Shown here one piece after another: positions 12,430 to 21,987 of a stretch of DNA of 64,000 nt. The notes under the pieces were generated by a model. It worked only from the letters and a program-made list of their open reading frames with translations, had not been told where the DNA came from and searched no databases. Source of the stretch: Luteimonas mephitis DSM 12574 (GTDB lineage Bacteria > Pseudomonadota > Gammaproteobacteria > Xanthomonadales > Xanthomonadaceae); the NCBI RefSeq assembly GCF_000422305.1, contig NZ_AULN01000013.1:248001-312000 (forward strand), read 5' to 3'. The position numbers and the translations under genes are program-made. Position 1 is the stretch's first letter, and each line of letters begins with the position of its first letter.

Positions 12430-12777
12430 GCGCGAAGTGTCGCAGACCGGCGTGGACCGCGGCGCCGGAAGGCCTGCGTGGCGGGCCGGACCAGCGCGAG
12501 GCCGGGCGCAGGATCGTCGACCGGGCGTCGCTGGTCCTGCCGGCTTCGCGCGCCCCTTGGCGGCAGCGGCACGGCCGGCCCCGCGCTGGCCACGGCGCGA
12601 AACCTGCCAGGCGCGCAGTGCCACCGTGTCCCGCGGCCGGCCCGCCATGAAAGTGAACGCGCAGGCGGGTGGCTTGCAAGCAGGTGAACGAGGCCAGCCA
12701 TACGCGAACGCATGGATGGCAATGTGTTCCGGCAGCCCCCATCATGGCCGGGCACACACACCGAAGTCATTGCCACG

Positions 12778-13986
12778 ATGCCCGCTTCAATCCTCGATTT
12801 CCTCGCCGGCGGCCTGCTCCAGTTCGGCTGGGGCGAAATGCTGTTGTACCTGCTGGTCGCCACCCAGCTCACCATCTTCGCGGTCACGCTGTACCTGCAT
12901 CGCAGCCAGGCGCATCGCGGCGTCGATTTCCATCCGGCCATCGCGCATTTCTTCCGCTTCTGGACGTGGCTGACCACGTCGATGATCACCCGCGAATGGG
13001 TGGCGATCCATCGCAAGCACCACGCCAAGTGCGAGACCGAGGAAGACCCGCACAGCCCGATGCACAAGGGCATCAAGACGGTGTTCTGGCGCGGCGTCGA
13101 ACTGTACCGCGAGGCGCGCGGCATGCGCGCGGACATCGAGCAGTACGGCAAGGGCGCGCCGGACGACTGGATCGAGCGCCACCTGTACACCCCGCACGCG
13201 ACGATGGGCCCGACCGTGCTGCTGTTCATCAGCTTCGCGCTGTTCGGCTTCATGGGCGTGGCGGTGTGGGCGATCCAGATGGCGTGGATCCCGTTCTGGG
13301 CCGCGGGCGTGGTCAACGGCCTCGGCCACTGGTGGGGCTACCGCAACTTCGAGACTTCCGACACCGCGACCAACCTCACCCCGTGGGGCGTGTGGATCGG
13401 CGGCGAGGAGCTGCACAACAACCACCACGCGTTCCCGAGCTCGGCCAAGTTCGCGCTGCGCAAGTGGGAAGTCGACATCGGCTGGGGCGTGATCAAGGGC
13501 CTGGAGAAGCTGCGCTTGGCCCGGGTGCTGCGCGTGGCGCCGTCGCTGGACGTGCGGCCCAACATCAACGTGCCCGATGCCGACACCATGCGCGCGCTGC
13601 TGGCGCACCGCTTCCAGGCGATGACCGATTACCAGCGCAACGTGCTCAAGCCGGCGCTGCGCGAGGAGGCCCGGGCCGCCGGCGCCAAGCTGCGCTCGCT
13701 GCTGCCGCGGCAGCTGCGCAAGGGCATCGTCGACGACGGCCGCTGGCTCAAGCCCGACGCGCGCCAGCAGCTGCAGCAGTGGGTCGAGGCGCGTCCGCGC
13801 ATCCGCACCCTGGTGGAACATCGTGCGCGGCTTGCCGCGGTGCTCGAGGCGCGCACCCACAACGCCGGCGAATCGCTGCGCAACCTGCAGGCCTGGTGCC
13901 AGGAAGCGGAGGCCAGCGGCATCCGCGCGCTGCAGGAGTACTCGGAGCGGCTGAAGGGTTATTCGCTGCAACCCGCGCGGGCGTAA
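12778..13986 (+). CDS. Fatty acid (acyl-CoA) desaturase, delta-9 type
   Basis: A 402-residue membrane di-iron desaturase that introduces a cis double bond into acyl chains. Three histidine boxes are visible: HRSQAHRG, HRKHHAK and HNNHHAF. Membrane segments: MLLYLLVATQLTIFAVTLYL near the N-terminus and MGPTVLLFISFALFGFMGVAVWAIQMAWIPF in two passes. The ~110-residue C-terminal tail is charged and helical. The ATG at 12778 (MPASILDF) was chosen because it leads directly into the conserved first hydrophobic helix; an in-frame ATG at 12712 would add 22 residues and cannot be excluded. Neither has a strong ribosome-binding site. Homologues with this tail are common in xanthomonads. Confidence 0.88.
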   Translation: MPASILDFLAGGLLQFGWGEMLLYLLVATQLTIFAVTLYLHRSQAHRGVDFHPAIAHFFRFWTWLTTSMITREWVAIHRKHHAKCETEEDPHSPMHKGIKTVFWRGVELYREARGMRADIEQYGKGAPDDWIERHLYTPHATMGPTVLLFISFALFGFMGVAVWAIQMAWIPFWAAGVVNGLGHWWGYRNFETSDTATNLTPWGVWIGGEELHNNHHAFPSSAKFALRKWEVDIGWGVIKGLEKLRLARVLRVAPSLDVRPNINVPDADTMRALLAHRFQAMTDYQRNVLKPALREEARAAGAKLRSLLPRQLRKGIVDDGRWLKPDARQQLQQWVEARPRIRTLVEHRARLAAVLEARTHNAGESLRNLQAWCQEAEASGIRALQEYSERLKGYSLQPARA

Positions 13987-14067
13987 GCCCCGCGCCGTGT
14001 GCGGCGCCTTGCGTGATCGACGATGGCGGGCCAATGGCCCGCCATTTTCATGCGCAGGACCCTCGTC

Positions 14068-14212
14068 GGAGCGGCGGAAGCCGCGAGCGCTTGCCCTCTC
14101 CCTTGCGAAGGCAGGGCGTTCCTCAGGTCGCGAGCCAGTGGCTTGCAAGCAGCCCTCCTCACGCCCCGCCTTCGCAGGGGAGGGAGCAAAGGCTCGCGGC
14201 TTCCGCCGCTCC
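14068..14212. repeat. REP-like inverted repeat between desaturase and EF-hand genes
   Basis: The 21-base arms at 14068-14088 and 14192-14212 are perfect inverted copies (GGAGCGGCGGAAGCCGCGAGC and its complement) around a ~100-base core. The GGAGCGGC...GCGAGC theme is the same as in the GTAG-headed palindromes at 49288, 56334 and 62578. It probably belongs to the REP family dispersed in xanthomonad genomes and may act as a bidirectional transcription barrier. Confidence 0.7.
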
Positions 14213-14233
14213 TGCGGCGTGACGTACCCGGCC

Positions 14234-14239
14234 TACAAT
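14234..14239 (+). promoter_or_regulatory. Probable -10 element directly before the EF-hand gene
   Basis: TACAAT ends 6 bases before the GTG at 14246. A transcription start 6-7 bases past the -10 would coincide with the start codon, implying a leaderless mRNA. No good -35 hexamer is visible; the right arm of the REP-like repeat ends just upstream. Confidence 0.4.
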
Positions 14240-14245
14240 GTGCCG

Positions 14246-14578
14246 GTGAAACGACTCACCCTCCTTGTCTTGTCGTCGCTGGCGCCGCTCGCCGCGCACG
14301 GGCAGGTCAACGCCACCAGCGACTACCTGTCGCGCATGGACGGCGACGGAGACGGCCGCATCTCGCTGGCCGAATACCAGGACTGGATGAGCTACGCGTT
14401 CGACGCGATGGACCGCAACCGCGACGGGGTGCTCACGCCCGACGAACTGCCCGGCGGCAAGGGCAAGCCGGTGACGCGCGACGAATATCGGGCACGCATC
14501 GCCGCGACGTTCAACAAGCAGGACGTCAACCGCGACGGTAGCCTTGGCGCGCGCGAACTGGCCGCGCCGCCGCAGTAG
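14246..14578 (+). CDS. Secreted EF-hand calcium-binding protein
   Basis: A 110-residue protein with a signal peptide (VKRLTLLVLSSLAPLAAHG, cleavage near AHG) and three EF-hand loops: DGDGDGRISLAE, DRNRDGVLTPDE and DVNRDGSLGARE, each with Asp at loop positions 1, 3 and 5 and Glu at 12. Probably periplasmic. The start is taken as GTG at 14246; an in-frame GTG six bases earlier is possible. No Shine-Dalgarno sequence is present and a TACAAT hexamer lies immediately upstream, so translation may be leaderless. Such small EF-hand proteins are common in Lysobacter relatives; a specific role is unknown. Confidence 0.82.
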   Translation: MKRLTLLVLSSLAPLAAHGQVNATSDYLSRMDGDGDGRISLAEYQDWMSYAFDAMDRNRDGVLTPDELPGGKGKPVTRDEYRARIAATFNKQDVNRDGSLGARELAAPPQ

Positions 14579-14735
14579 GGGGCTCGCGGCGATCGTGCGC
14601 GGCGGCGTGATGGCGGCGCGCATCTGCGCAGGCGCAGGCCCGCGCGAACAGATGCCCGGTGGAACGCGATACCGGGTGATGCCGCGGAAGCGGCCCGGCT
14701 TGTGCCAGATCAAGAACGCCACCGCGACGGCGGCC

Positions 14736-14741
14736 TAGAAT
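14736..14741 (+). promoter_or_regulatory. Probable -10 element of the DUF2946-copper receptor genes
   Basis: TAGAAT ends 9 bases before the ATG at 14751 and no Shine-Dalgarno sequence lies between, so the transcript probably has a leader of only two or three bases. The -35 region is degenerate. Confidence 0.4.
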
Positions 14742-14750
14742 CCGCGCCAG

Positions 14751-15188
14751 ATGCGCAATCCCCGCCTCCATGCCGCCATCGCCCGTGTCGCGCTCCTGGC
14801 CGCGCTGCTGCTGGCCGTGGTGCCCACGCTCGGGCGGCTCGCGCCGCGTGTGGCGGACGCGGGACTCGCGGCGCTGTGCACGGCTGAAGGCCTGCGTTAT
14901 GTCGACGTCGCCGCGTTCACAGCCGCGACGCCCGTCGCCGGCCTGCACCACGCCGGTGCACTGGGCACGGCGCCGGAGCGTCCGCACGATCCCGGTGCAC
15001 CGGACTGCGCCTACTGCCCGCTGCTGCTGTCGCTGCTCGCGGCCGGCTGCTGGCTGCTATGGCTGCGCGCGGCTTTGGCCGGCGCCGCGCCGGGATGGTG
15101 GCCGGCGGCGGCGTCGCACGGGTTCGTCCACCCCTGCGGCCTGGGTTCGCGCGGGCCGCCGCGCGCGGAAGCCTGCCTGCCCGCGTGA
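14751..15188 (+). CDS. DUF2946 family protein, copper-locus associated
   Basis: 145 residues with an N-terminal hydrophobic segment (VALLAALLLAVVPTLGRL), a short periplasmic stretch ending in the family signature CAYCPLL, and a second hydrophobic segment (LLSLLAAGCWLLWL). The two cysteines CxxC and His residues (GLHHAG) could bind metal. DUF2946 genes very often lie next to TonB-dependent copper receptors, exactly as here, where the receptor starts 175 bases downstream on the same strand. Function in copper uptake or homeostasis is inferred from context only. The last 30 residues after PWW are basic and probably disordered. Confidence 0.75.
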   Translation: MRNPRLHAAIARVALLAALLLAVVPTLGRLAPRVADAGLAALCTAEGLRYVDVAAFTAATPVAGLHHAGALGTAPERPHDPGAPDCAYCPLLLSLLAAGCWLLWLRAALAGAAPGWWPAAASHGFVHPCGLGSRGPPRAEACLPA

Positions 15189-15362
15189 GGCCGTGCCCGC
15201 GCGCGCGACGATGCCAGCGAGCTGACTGAAACCCGCGCCGGACCGTCGCGTCCAGCCGGCGGCCGTGCGTCGCCCGCGTTCGACACGCCACCACGCCATC
15301 ACGCCAACCGACCGCCGTGCGGCGCCGCCGCGCGCCCGTTGCCTATCTCGCCAGGAGTTTCC

Positions 15363-17432
15363 ATGTCGATTCCATTTTCCGCGGCGCGTCGTACGCGCCC
15401 GGCCGCGGCCTTGGCCGTGCTGCTTGCCGTGCCCCTCGCGGCACCTGCCGCCGCGCCATCGGATGCGGACGCGGCCACCACCCTCGACCGCGTGGTCGTC
15501 ACCGGTGTGCGTCCCCGTTCGGCGCTCACCTTCGAAACCGACCCGCGCCTGCCCCGCCAGCCGGTGCCGGCCAGCGACGGCGCCGACTACCTCAAGACCA
15601 TTCCCGGCTTCACCGCGATCCGCAACGGCGGCAGCAACGGCGACCCGGTGCTGCGCGGCATGTTCGGCTCGCGCCTGAACCTGTTGAGCAACGATGGCAG
15701 CATGCCCGGCGCGTGCCCGGCGCGGATGGACAACCCGCTGTCGTACGTGTCGCCCGACACCTACGACCGCCTGGTCGTCACCAAGGGGCCGCAGACCGTG
15801 CTCTGGGGGCCGGGCGCGTCCGCCGGCACGGTGCGCTTCGAGCGCGACCGCGAGCGCTTCGACGCGCCCGGGCTGCAGCTGCGCGGCAGCCTGCTCGCCG
15901 GCTCGGCAGGGCGCAACGACCAGGTGTTCGACGCCACCGCCGGCAATCCGCTGGGCTACCTGCGCGCCAACGGCAACCGTTCCGAGGCCGACGACTATGC
16001 CGATGGCAGCGGCGCGCGCGTGCCGTCCGCGTGGCGCAAGTGGAATGCCGACGCCGCCGTCGGTTGGACGCCGGACGACGACACCGTGCTGGAGCTGGCC
16101 GCCGGCAGCGGCGACGGCCGCGCGCGCTACGCCGGCCGCGGCATGGACGGCGCGCAGTTCCGGCGCGACAGCGCCAGCGCGCACGTCACCCGCCGCAACG
16201 CGGGTGACGTCGACGTGCTGGAAGCGAGCCTGTACCGCAACCGCGCAGACCACGTGATGGACAACTACACCCTGCGCGACCCCAACCCCAACAGCCCGAT
16301 GCCGATGCCGATGGCGTCCAACGTCGAGCGCACCACCATCGGCGGCCGCGTCGCGGCGACCTGGCGTGGCGGCATCGCGGACGTGACCGCGGGCGTCGAC
16401 GCGCAGGACAGCCGCCATCGCACCCGCAGCGCGATGGGACGCGGCGCCTACCGGGACCGGCCGTGGTCGAGCGACGCACGGCTGGACAACGTCGGTGCCT
16501 TCGCCGAGCTCACGTGGAAGGCCGGCGAGCGGCAGCGCGTGGTCGCAGGTGCGCGCGTTGATCGCGCGCGCGCCGAAGACCAGCGTGTGACCACCGGCAT
16601 GATGGGCATGGCCAATCCCACCGCAGGCCAGGTGCGCCACGAAACCCTGCCCGGCGGCTTCGTCCGCTACGAGCACGGTGCCGCAGGCGCGCCGCTGGGC
16701 TGGTACGCGGGGCTCGGCCACGCGCAGCGCATGCCGGACTACTGGGAGCTGTTCTCCGCAGACCGGGGACCGGCGGGGTCGGTCAACGCGTTCTCGTCGG
16801 TCGCGCCCGAGCGCACCACCCAGCTCGACGTCGGCCTGCAGTACCGCACGCGCCGCCTCGACGCATGGGTGTCGGCATACGCGGGGCGCCTCGACGACTA
16901 CCTGCTGTTCCGCTACGACGCAGGCGGGATGATGGGGCCGATGTCGTCGGTGTCGAACGTCGACGCGCGCATCCACGGCGCCGAGGCCGGGGTCGAGTGG
17001 CGCCCGTCGCCGGCATGGACGGTCGGCGGCAGCCTGGCCTGGGCCTGGGGCGAGAACCGCGACAGCGGCCGTCCGCTGCCGCAGATGCCGCCGCTGGAAG
17101 GACGCTGGTCGCTGGCCTGGCGCGGCGAGCACTGGTCGTTCGGCAGCCTGCTGCGCGTGGCGGCGCGGCAGCAGCGCGTGTCGATCGGCGAGGGCAACGT
17201 TGTCGGCCGCGACCTTGGTCCCGCGCCCGGCTTCGCGGTGTTCTCCGTCAACGGCGGTTACCACTTCGGCCCGCGCGCGCAGCTCACGGCCGGGATCGAC
17301 AACCTGTTCGACCGCGACTACGCCGAGCACCTCAACCTGTCGGGCAGCGCCGACTTCGGCTATCCGGCCGATCCGGTGCGCATCCACGAGCCGGGACGCA
17401 CCGCGTGGCTGCGGCTGGACGTGTCTTACTGA
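15363..17432 (+). CDS. oprC: TonB-dependent copper receptor (OprC/NosA family)
   Basis: 689 residues. Outer-membrane TonB-dependent channel for copper. After the signal peptide (AVLLAVPLAAPAAA) comes the TonB-box-like segment LDRVVVTG, then the plug domain with the OprC hallmark GACPARMDNPLSYVSPDTYD and KGPQTVLWGPGASAGTVRFE, and a 22-strand barrel ending WLRLDVSY with the C-terminal aromatic. Methionine-rich loops (PNSPMPMPMAS, MMGMANPT, GGMMGPMSS) fit Cu binding by Met side chains as in OprC. AGGAG sits 5 bases before ATG 15363. Preceded by a DUF2946 gene. Symbol is used in the family sense; metal specificity is inferred from the motifs. Confidence 0.88.
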   Translation: MSIPFSAARRTRPAAALAVLLAVPLAAPAAAPSDADAATTLDRVVVTGVRPRSALTFETDPRLPRQPVPASDGADYLKTIPGFTAIRNGGSNGDPVLRGMFGSRLNLLSNDGSMPGACPARMDNPLSYVSPDTYDRLVVTKGPQTVLWGPGASAGTVRFERDRERFDAPGLQLRGSLLAGSAGRNDQVFDATAGNPLGYLRANGNRSEADDYADGSGARVPSAWRKWNADAAVGWTPDDDTVLELAAGSGDGRARYAGRGMDGAQFRRDSASAHVTRRNAGDVDVLEASLYRNRADHVMDNYTLRDPNPNSPMPMPMASNVERTTIGGRVAATWRGGIADVTAGVDAQDSRHRTRSAMGRGAYRDRPWSSDARLDNVGAFAELTWKAGERQRVVAGARVDRARAEDQRVTTGMMGMANPTAGQVRHETLPGGFVRYEHGAAGAPLGWYAGLGHAQRMPDYWELFSADRGPAGSVNAFSSVAPERTTQLDVGLQYRTRRLDAWVSAYAGRLDDYLLFRYDAGGMMGPMSSVSNVDARIHGAEAGVEWRPSPAWTVGGSLAWAWGENRDSGRPLPQMPPLEGRWSLAWRGEHWSFGSLLRVAARQQRVSIGEGNVVGRDLGPAPGFAVFSVNGGYHFGPRAQLTAGIDNLFDRDYAEHLNLSGSADFGYPADPVRIHEPGRTAWLRLDVSY

Positions 17433-17484
17433 CACGGCCGGCGGCCACCACGACGCCGGCGCGGGGCCGGCGTCGCGTGGCCGG

Positions 17485-19605
17485 TCAATCCTCCAGCTGC
17501 GCGTCGAAGAACGCGAAGATGTCGGCGAACTCCAGCGCCGCCGCGTTGACGTTGGTGGCGAAATGGCCGAACTGGTCGTCGGTGCGGAACCACACCGGGG
17601 TCCGCGGCGCTGCCGCCAGCACCCGCGCGCCGAACTTGCCGCTGTTCCACGGCGCCACGCGCTGGTCCACCGCGCCGGTGACCAGCAGCAGCGGCGGATA
17701 GGCGGTGCCGTCGCGCACCCGCTGGTACGGGTCCATCGCCAGCAGCTGCTTCATGCCGGCTTCAGTGCGCGGATCGCCCATCTCGGCGATCTGGTTGGCG
17801 CCGTTCTTCGCCGCGAGCAGCCGCACCGGGTTGAAGATGCCCGACTGCACGACCATTGCGCCGAAGGCGTCCGGCTCGGTGGTGTACGCGCCGCCGGTGA
17901 GGATGCCGCCCATGCTGCCGCCGAAGCCGCCGGTGCGCGCCGGCGTGCTGTAGCCGCGCCTGGCCAGCTCCTTCGCGCAGGCGATGAAGTCCTCGACGCC
18001 GCGCTGCTTGTTCGGGCCGCTGCCGGCGATGCGCCAGGCGTCGCCGTTCTCGCCGCCGCCGCGCACGTGGCAATCGGCCAGCACGTTGCCCGCCTGCGTC
18101 CACTCCAGCAGCACCGGGAAGAAGAACGGCTGGCTGACCATGCCGTAGCCGCCGTAGCCATTGACGATCGCGCGCGCGCGCCCGTCCTTCGCCAGGTCGC
18201 GGCGATGCACCACGCTCAGGGGCACCCGGGTGCCATCGGCGCTGGTCGCCTCGATTTCCTCGCTGACCAGGTCCGGGAACGACATCGACGTGATCGTGCC
18301 CAGCCCGGTGTCGGCCAGCGTCCCGGCAGCCGGATCGAAGCGGTAGACCTTCGCCGGCGTGGTCCAGCCTTCGAGCGACAGCAGCGCGCCGGCCTGCAGC
18401 GGGTGCGTGCGCATCAGGTAGACGGCGCCGTCGAACGGCATCGCCACCGGCGTCCGTGCGCCGCTGGCGTAATCCAGGCGCTCGACGCGGTCGAGCCCGC
18501 CGTGCATGGACTTGAGGTAGAGCGCGTCGCTGGCGGCGGAGATTTCGGTCAGCACCGCGTCCGCGGGTTCGGGCACGACGACCTTCGCCGTGGCCGGGAC
18601 GGCCTGCGGATCGCGCAGGTCCAGCGCCAGCACGCGCCGGCGGGAGGCGTCTTTCGCCGACAGCAGGTAGTACGTGTCGCCGTGAAGGCCTGCACCCTGC
18701 ACGTTGTCCGCATCCGTCACCAGGCAGCGCCACGCGGCGTGCCCGGCCACGGCATCGGCCAGGCGTGCGACGCAGGCGCGGCCCGATGCGCGGGCGCCGC
18801 TGATGTCGAGCACCGCCCAGTCGCTGCCGGCTGACACGTGCACCGATGGAAAGTCGCTGGGCACGATGCGCAGCGCGTCGTCGGCGCCGGCACGCGCGAC
18901 CAGGACGTCGGCCGATTGCGGTTGGCCGAGCAGGTGCAGGTAGGCCGCCATGCCCTGCAGCGGATCTTCGCCGTCGCCGGGATCGCGCATCCGCGTGTAG
19001 AAGAAACCGCTGGCGTCGGGCAGCCAGTTCGCCCTGAATTCGCTCCACACCGGCTTGCGGGTGTCGTCCAGGCGCTCGCCGCTGGCGACGTCGAACAGCG
19101 CGATCTCGCCGATCTCGTTGCCGCCGAAGCCGACGTTGACGGCGACCTTGCCGCCGTCCGGCGAGACGCTGAAGCCGCCGATGCTGGCGCCGCCCTCGAC
19201 CGCATTGGGATCGTAGAGCGTGCGTTCGCCGCCGTCGCCGTGGCGCACCATCAGCACGTCTTCCGAGCCGGCCTGGGCACGCAGGAAGAACAGGCGGTCG
19301 CCGACCAGCTGGTGCCCGCGATGCGTGGTGCTTGCGCCGGCCGCCGCGGACAGCCGTTCGCGCCAGTGCGCAAGCGTGGGCAGCGCATCGAGCCTGGCCC
19401 GCGACGCCGCGCCCTGCGCTCCCAGCCAGGCGTTGAACTCGGCGTTGTCCTCGCCTTCCATCCAGCGATAGGGGTCGGGCAGGGACAGTCCGAAGTCGTG
19501 GTCGACGGTGTCGACCGTGCGTGCGGCCGGCGGGTCGCTGCCGGCGATGGCCGCGCCGCAGGCGGCCGCTAAGAAGACGCACAGGAATGGCTTCGCAAGC
19601 TGCAT
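17485..19605 (-). CDS. Secreted prolyl oligopeptidase family serine peptidase (S9A)
   Basis: 706 residues with a signal peptide (FLCVFLAAACGAAIA; cleavage after AIA likely, although LAAAC could be a poor lipobox). Residues ~40-420 form the seven-bladed propeller that gates substrate (DPYRWMEGED at its start is typical of prolyl oligopeptidases), followed by the alpha/beta hydrolase domain. Catalytic triad: Ser in GGFGGSMGG (about 563), Asp in TGAVDQRV (about 645), His in QFGHFAT (about 682). The nucleophile elbow is G-G-S-M-G-G rather than the usual G-G-S-N-G-G of S9A. GGAGGA precedes the ATG at 19605. Cleaves small Pro-containing peptides in the periplasm, by family. Upstream neighbour on the same strand is an M13 peptidase, suggesting a joint role in peptide use. 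Confidence 0.88.
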   Translation of the reverse strand: MQLAKPFLCVFLAAACGAAIAGSDPPAARTVDTVDHDFGLSLPDPYRWMEGEDNAEFNAWLGAQGAASRARLDALPTLAHWRERLSAAAGASTTHRGHQLVGDRLFFLRAQAGSEDVLMVRHGDGGERTLYDPNAVEGGASIGGFSVSPDGGKVAVNVGFGGNEIGEIALFDVASGERLDDTRKPVWSEFRANWLPDASGFFYTRMRDPGDGEDPLQGMAAYLHLLGQPQSADVLVARAGADDALRIVPSDFPSVHVSAGSDWAVLDISGARASGRACVARLADAVAGHAAWRCLVTDADNVQGAGLHGDTYYLLSAKDASRRRVLALDLRDPQAVPATAKVVVPEPADAVLTEISAASDALYLKSMHGGLDRVERLDYASGARTPVAMPFDGAVYLMRTHPLQAGALLSLEGWTTPAKVYRFDPAAGTLADTGLGTITSMSFPDLVSEEIEATSADGTRVPLSVVHRRDLAKDGRARAIVNGYGGYGMVSQPFFFPVLLEWTQAGNVLADCHVRGGGENGDAWRIAGSGPNKQRGVEDFIACAKELARRGYSTPARTGGFGGSMGGILTGGAYTTEPDAFGAMVVQSGIFNPVRLLAAKNGANQIAEMGDPRTEAGMKQLLAMDPYQRVRDGTAYPPLLLVTGAVDQRVAPWNSGKFGARVLAAAPRTPVWFRTDDQFGHFATNVNAAALEFADIFAFFDAQLED

Positions 19606-19716
19606 CGTCGTTCCTCCGGGGACGTGGGGTGCGCGGTGCTGCGGGAAGCGCACGCCGGAGGCAACGGAAGGGTGCGGGGACACCGGCCATCGGCCGGCGT
19701 CCCGCGCCCGCGCGGA

Positions 19717-21837
19717 CTACCAGATCCTCACGCGATCCCCGGCGTCGAGGTAAAGCGCCTGGCCCTTTTCGACGTCGAAGGCGGCGTACCAGGGATCGAT
19801 GTTGCGAACGGTGAGCGCGCGGTACGGCCCCGGGGCGTGCCCGTCGCCGATGACTCGCGCGCGCAGCGTGGGTTCGCGCATCTTCGTGCGCCAGGCCTGG
19901 CCGTAGGCGAGGAAGAAGCGCTGGTCGCCGGTCAGGCCGTCGATCACCGGCGCCTCCTTGCCACCCAGCGACGCGCGCCAGGCGCGGTAGGCGGCCTGCA
20001 GGCCGGAGACGTCGGCGATGTTCTCGCCCAGGGTCTGCTCGCCGTTGATGTGCAGGCCCGGCAGCGGTTCGTAGGCGTCGTACTGCTTCACCAGCCTGTC
20101 GGCGGCGGCCTTGAAATGCGCGCTGTCCTCCGGCGTCCACCAGTTGTGCAATTGGCCGTCGGCGCCGAACTCGGCGCCGGTGTTGTCGAAGCCGTGGCTG
20201 ATCTCGTGCCCGATCACCGCGCCGATCGCGCCGTAGTTGGCGGCAGGGTCGGCTTTCGGGTCGAAGAACGGTGCCTCCAGGATCGCTGCGGGGAAGTTCA
20301 TCGCGTTCTGCAGCGGCAGCTGGATCGCGTTCACCGTCTGCGGCGTCATCCACCATTCGCCCGGGTCGATGTCCTTGCCCAGCTTCGACAGCTGGTGGCG
20401 GTACTCGCGCTCCTCGGCGCGCAGCGCGTTGCCCAGCGGGTCGTCGCGGCGGATCTCCAGCGCCGAGTAGTCGCGCCAGGCGTCCGGGTAGCCCACGCTC
20501 ACGCGCATGGTCGCGGCCTTGGCCTTGGCGATCTTCTTCGTTTCCGGGGTCATCCAGTCCAGCTGGTCGACGCCGTCGCGGAACGCTGCGAGGATGTTGT
20601 GCACCATCTGCTCGACCTGCGCCTTCGACGACGGCGGGAAATAGCGCTCGGCGTAGCGCTTGCCCACCGCGTCGCCCAGCGCCTTGCTGGTGGACGCCAC
20701 CGCGCGCTTCCAGCGGTCCTGCTGCTGCGGCGTGCCCTGCAGGGTCTTGCCGTGGAAGCCGAAGTGCAGGTCGGCAAAGGCCTTGGGCAGCAGCGCCGCG
20801 CTGTGGTCGAGCGCGTGGAAGCGCAGGTAGTCCTTCCACACCGCCAGCGGCTCGCTGGCGACCAGCGCCGACAGCCCGCGGATCGCGTCGGGCTGCCAGG
20901 CGACGATCGTCTTCTCGCCGGACAGTCCGGCCGCGTCGAGGAAGGCCTTCCAGTCGATGCCCGGCGCCTTGTGCGCCAGCGACGCGACGTCCCACGGATT
21001 GTTGCCCTTGTGCACGTCCTGGCTGTCGACGACGCTGGCGTGGACCCTGGCGATCTTCATCTCCAGGTCGAAGATCGCCCTGGCCTTCGCTTCCGCATCG
21101 GCCGTGCCAGCCTGGCCGAGGACGGCGGCGATGTAGGCGCGGTAGGCCTTGCGGTTGTTCGCCATCGCCTCGGCGCCGGACAGGTAGTACTCGCGGTCGG
21201 GCATGCCCAGGCCGCCCTGCATCAGCGTGGCGACGTTGCGCGGCGGGCCTTCCAGCCCGCGCGCGACGAACACGCCCAACAGGTTGTCGGTATGGAAATG
21301 GGTGTAGTTGAGCGGGTCGGTGTCGGCGCGCACGCTGCCGCCGATGTACCGGGACAGCGCGGCGACCGAGTCGATGGCGCCCACCTCGTCCAGCACCGGC
21401 TGCAGCGGCGCCAGGCCGCGCTGCTCGATGCCCGCCTCGTCCATGTACGCGGCGTAGTAGTCGGCGATCCTGCGCGCGTCGCTGCCCGCGGCCGGGTCGG
21501 TCTTCTCCAGGCCCTGGATCAGCTCGGCGGTGCGCTTCTCGGCCAGTTCGAACACCGCGACGAACGCACCGGTGCTGGAACGGTCGTCGGGGATCTTGGT
21601 GTTCTTTTCCCACGTGCCGTTGGCGTAGGCGTTGAAGTCGTCGCCGGGCCGCACGGATTTGTCGATGCCGGCCAGGTCGATGCCGGAGACGGCCTCGGTC
21701 GCGCCGGCGTCGGGCGCGGCGGCCTGGTCGGCGTGCGCGGCGCCCGCGTCGGGCGTGGGCGCGCGCTGGCATCCGGCGAGCCCGCCGGCGAGGGCGACGG
21801 CGAGCGCCGCCAGGGCAAGGGGACGGGACGAACGCAT
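19717..21837 (-). CDS. M13 family zinc metallopeptidase lipoprotein (neprilysin/PepO-like)
   Basis: 706 residues. Lipoprotein signal with lipobox LAGC (about Cys23), then the long M13 N-terminal domain and the C-terminal catalytic domain. The zinc site is GHEISHGFDN (HExxH, about residue 544) with the third ligand Glu in GENIADVSG (about 604). The chain ends in Trp (RVRIW), the conserved terminal residue of M13 peptidases. GAGGA lies before ATG 21837. Family members cleave peptides below about 40 residues on the amino side of hydrophobic residues; here it would act at the periplasmic membrane surface. Lies 111 bases upstream of the S9 peptidase gene, same strand. Confidence 0.92.
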   Translation of the reverse strand: MRSSRPLALAALAVALAGGLAGCQRAPTPDAGAAHADQAAAPDAGATEAVSGIDLAGIDKSVRPGDDFNAYANGTWEKNTKIPDDRSSTGAFVAVFELAEKRTAELIQGLEKTDPAAGSDARRIADYYAAYMDEAGIEQRGLAPLQPVLDEVGAIDSVAALSRYIGGSVRADTDPLNYTHFHTDNLLGVFVARGLEGPPRNVATLMQGGLGMPDREYYLSGAEAMANNRKAYRAYIAAVLGQAGTADAEAKARAIFDLEMKIARVHASVVDSQDVHKGNNPWDVASLAHKAPGIDWKAFLDAAGLSGEKTIVAWQPDAIRGLSALVASEPLAVWKDYLRFHALDHSAALLPKAFADLHFGFHGKTLQGTPQQQDRWKRAVASTSKALGDAVGKRYAERYFPPSSKAQVEQMVHNILAAFRDGVDQLDWMTPETKKIAKAKAATMRVSVGYPDAWRDYSALEIRRDDPLGNALRAEEREYRHQLSKLGKDIDPGEWWMTPQTVNAIQLPLQNAMNFPAAILEAPFFDPKADPAANYGAIGAVIGHEISHGFDNTGAEFGADGQLHNWWTPEDSAHFKAAADRLVKQYDAYEPLPGLHINGEQTLGENIADVSGLQAAYRAWRASLGGKEAPVIDGLTGDQRFFLAYGQAWRTKMREPTLRARVIGDGHAPGPYRALTVRNIDPWYAAFDVEKGQALYLDAGDRVRIW

Positions 21838-21987
21838 GCGCAATCCTCGGGCAGGGGGAACGCGCCATCGTGCGCCCGCAACCGTTCGCCGCATGTGCAG
21901 GAAGTCATCGCTGCCGGCGTGCGCGTCACGCAAACGAAAGACGCCGGCCCTCGCGGGCCGGCGTCGTGGTTACCGGGTGGCGGTGGG

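Noticed and set aside
17762-21868. 1368-residue frame on the minus strand
   Set aside because: It covers the S9 and M13 peptidase genes in another frame and is Arg-rich without domains; both peptidases have full motifs in their own frames.
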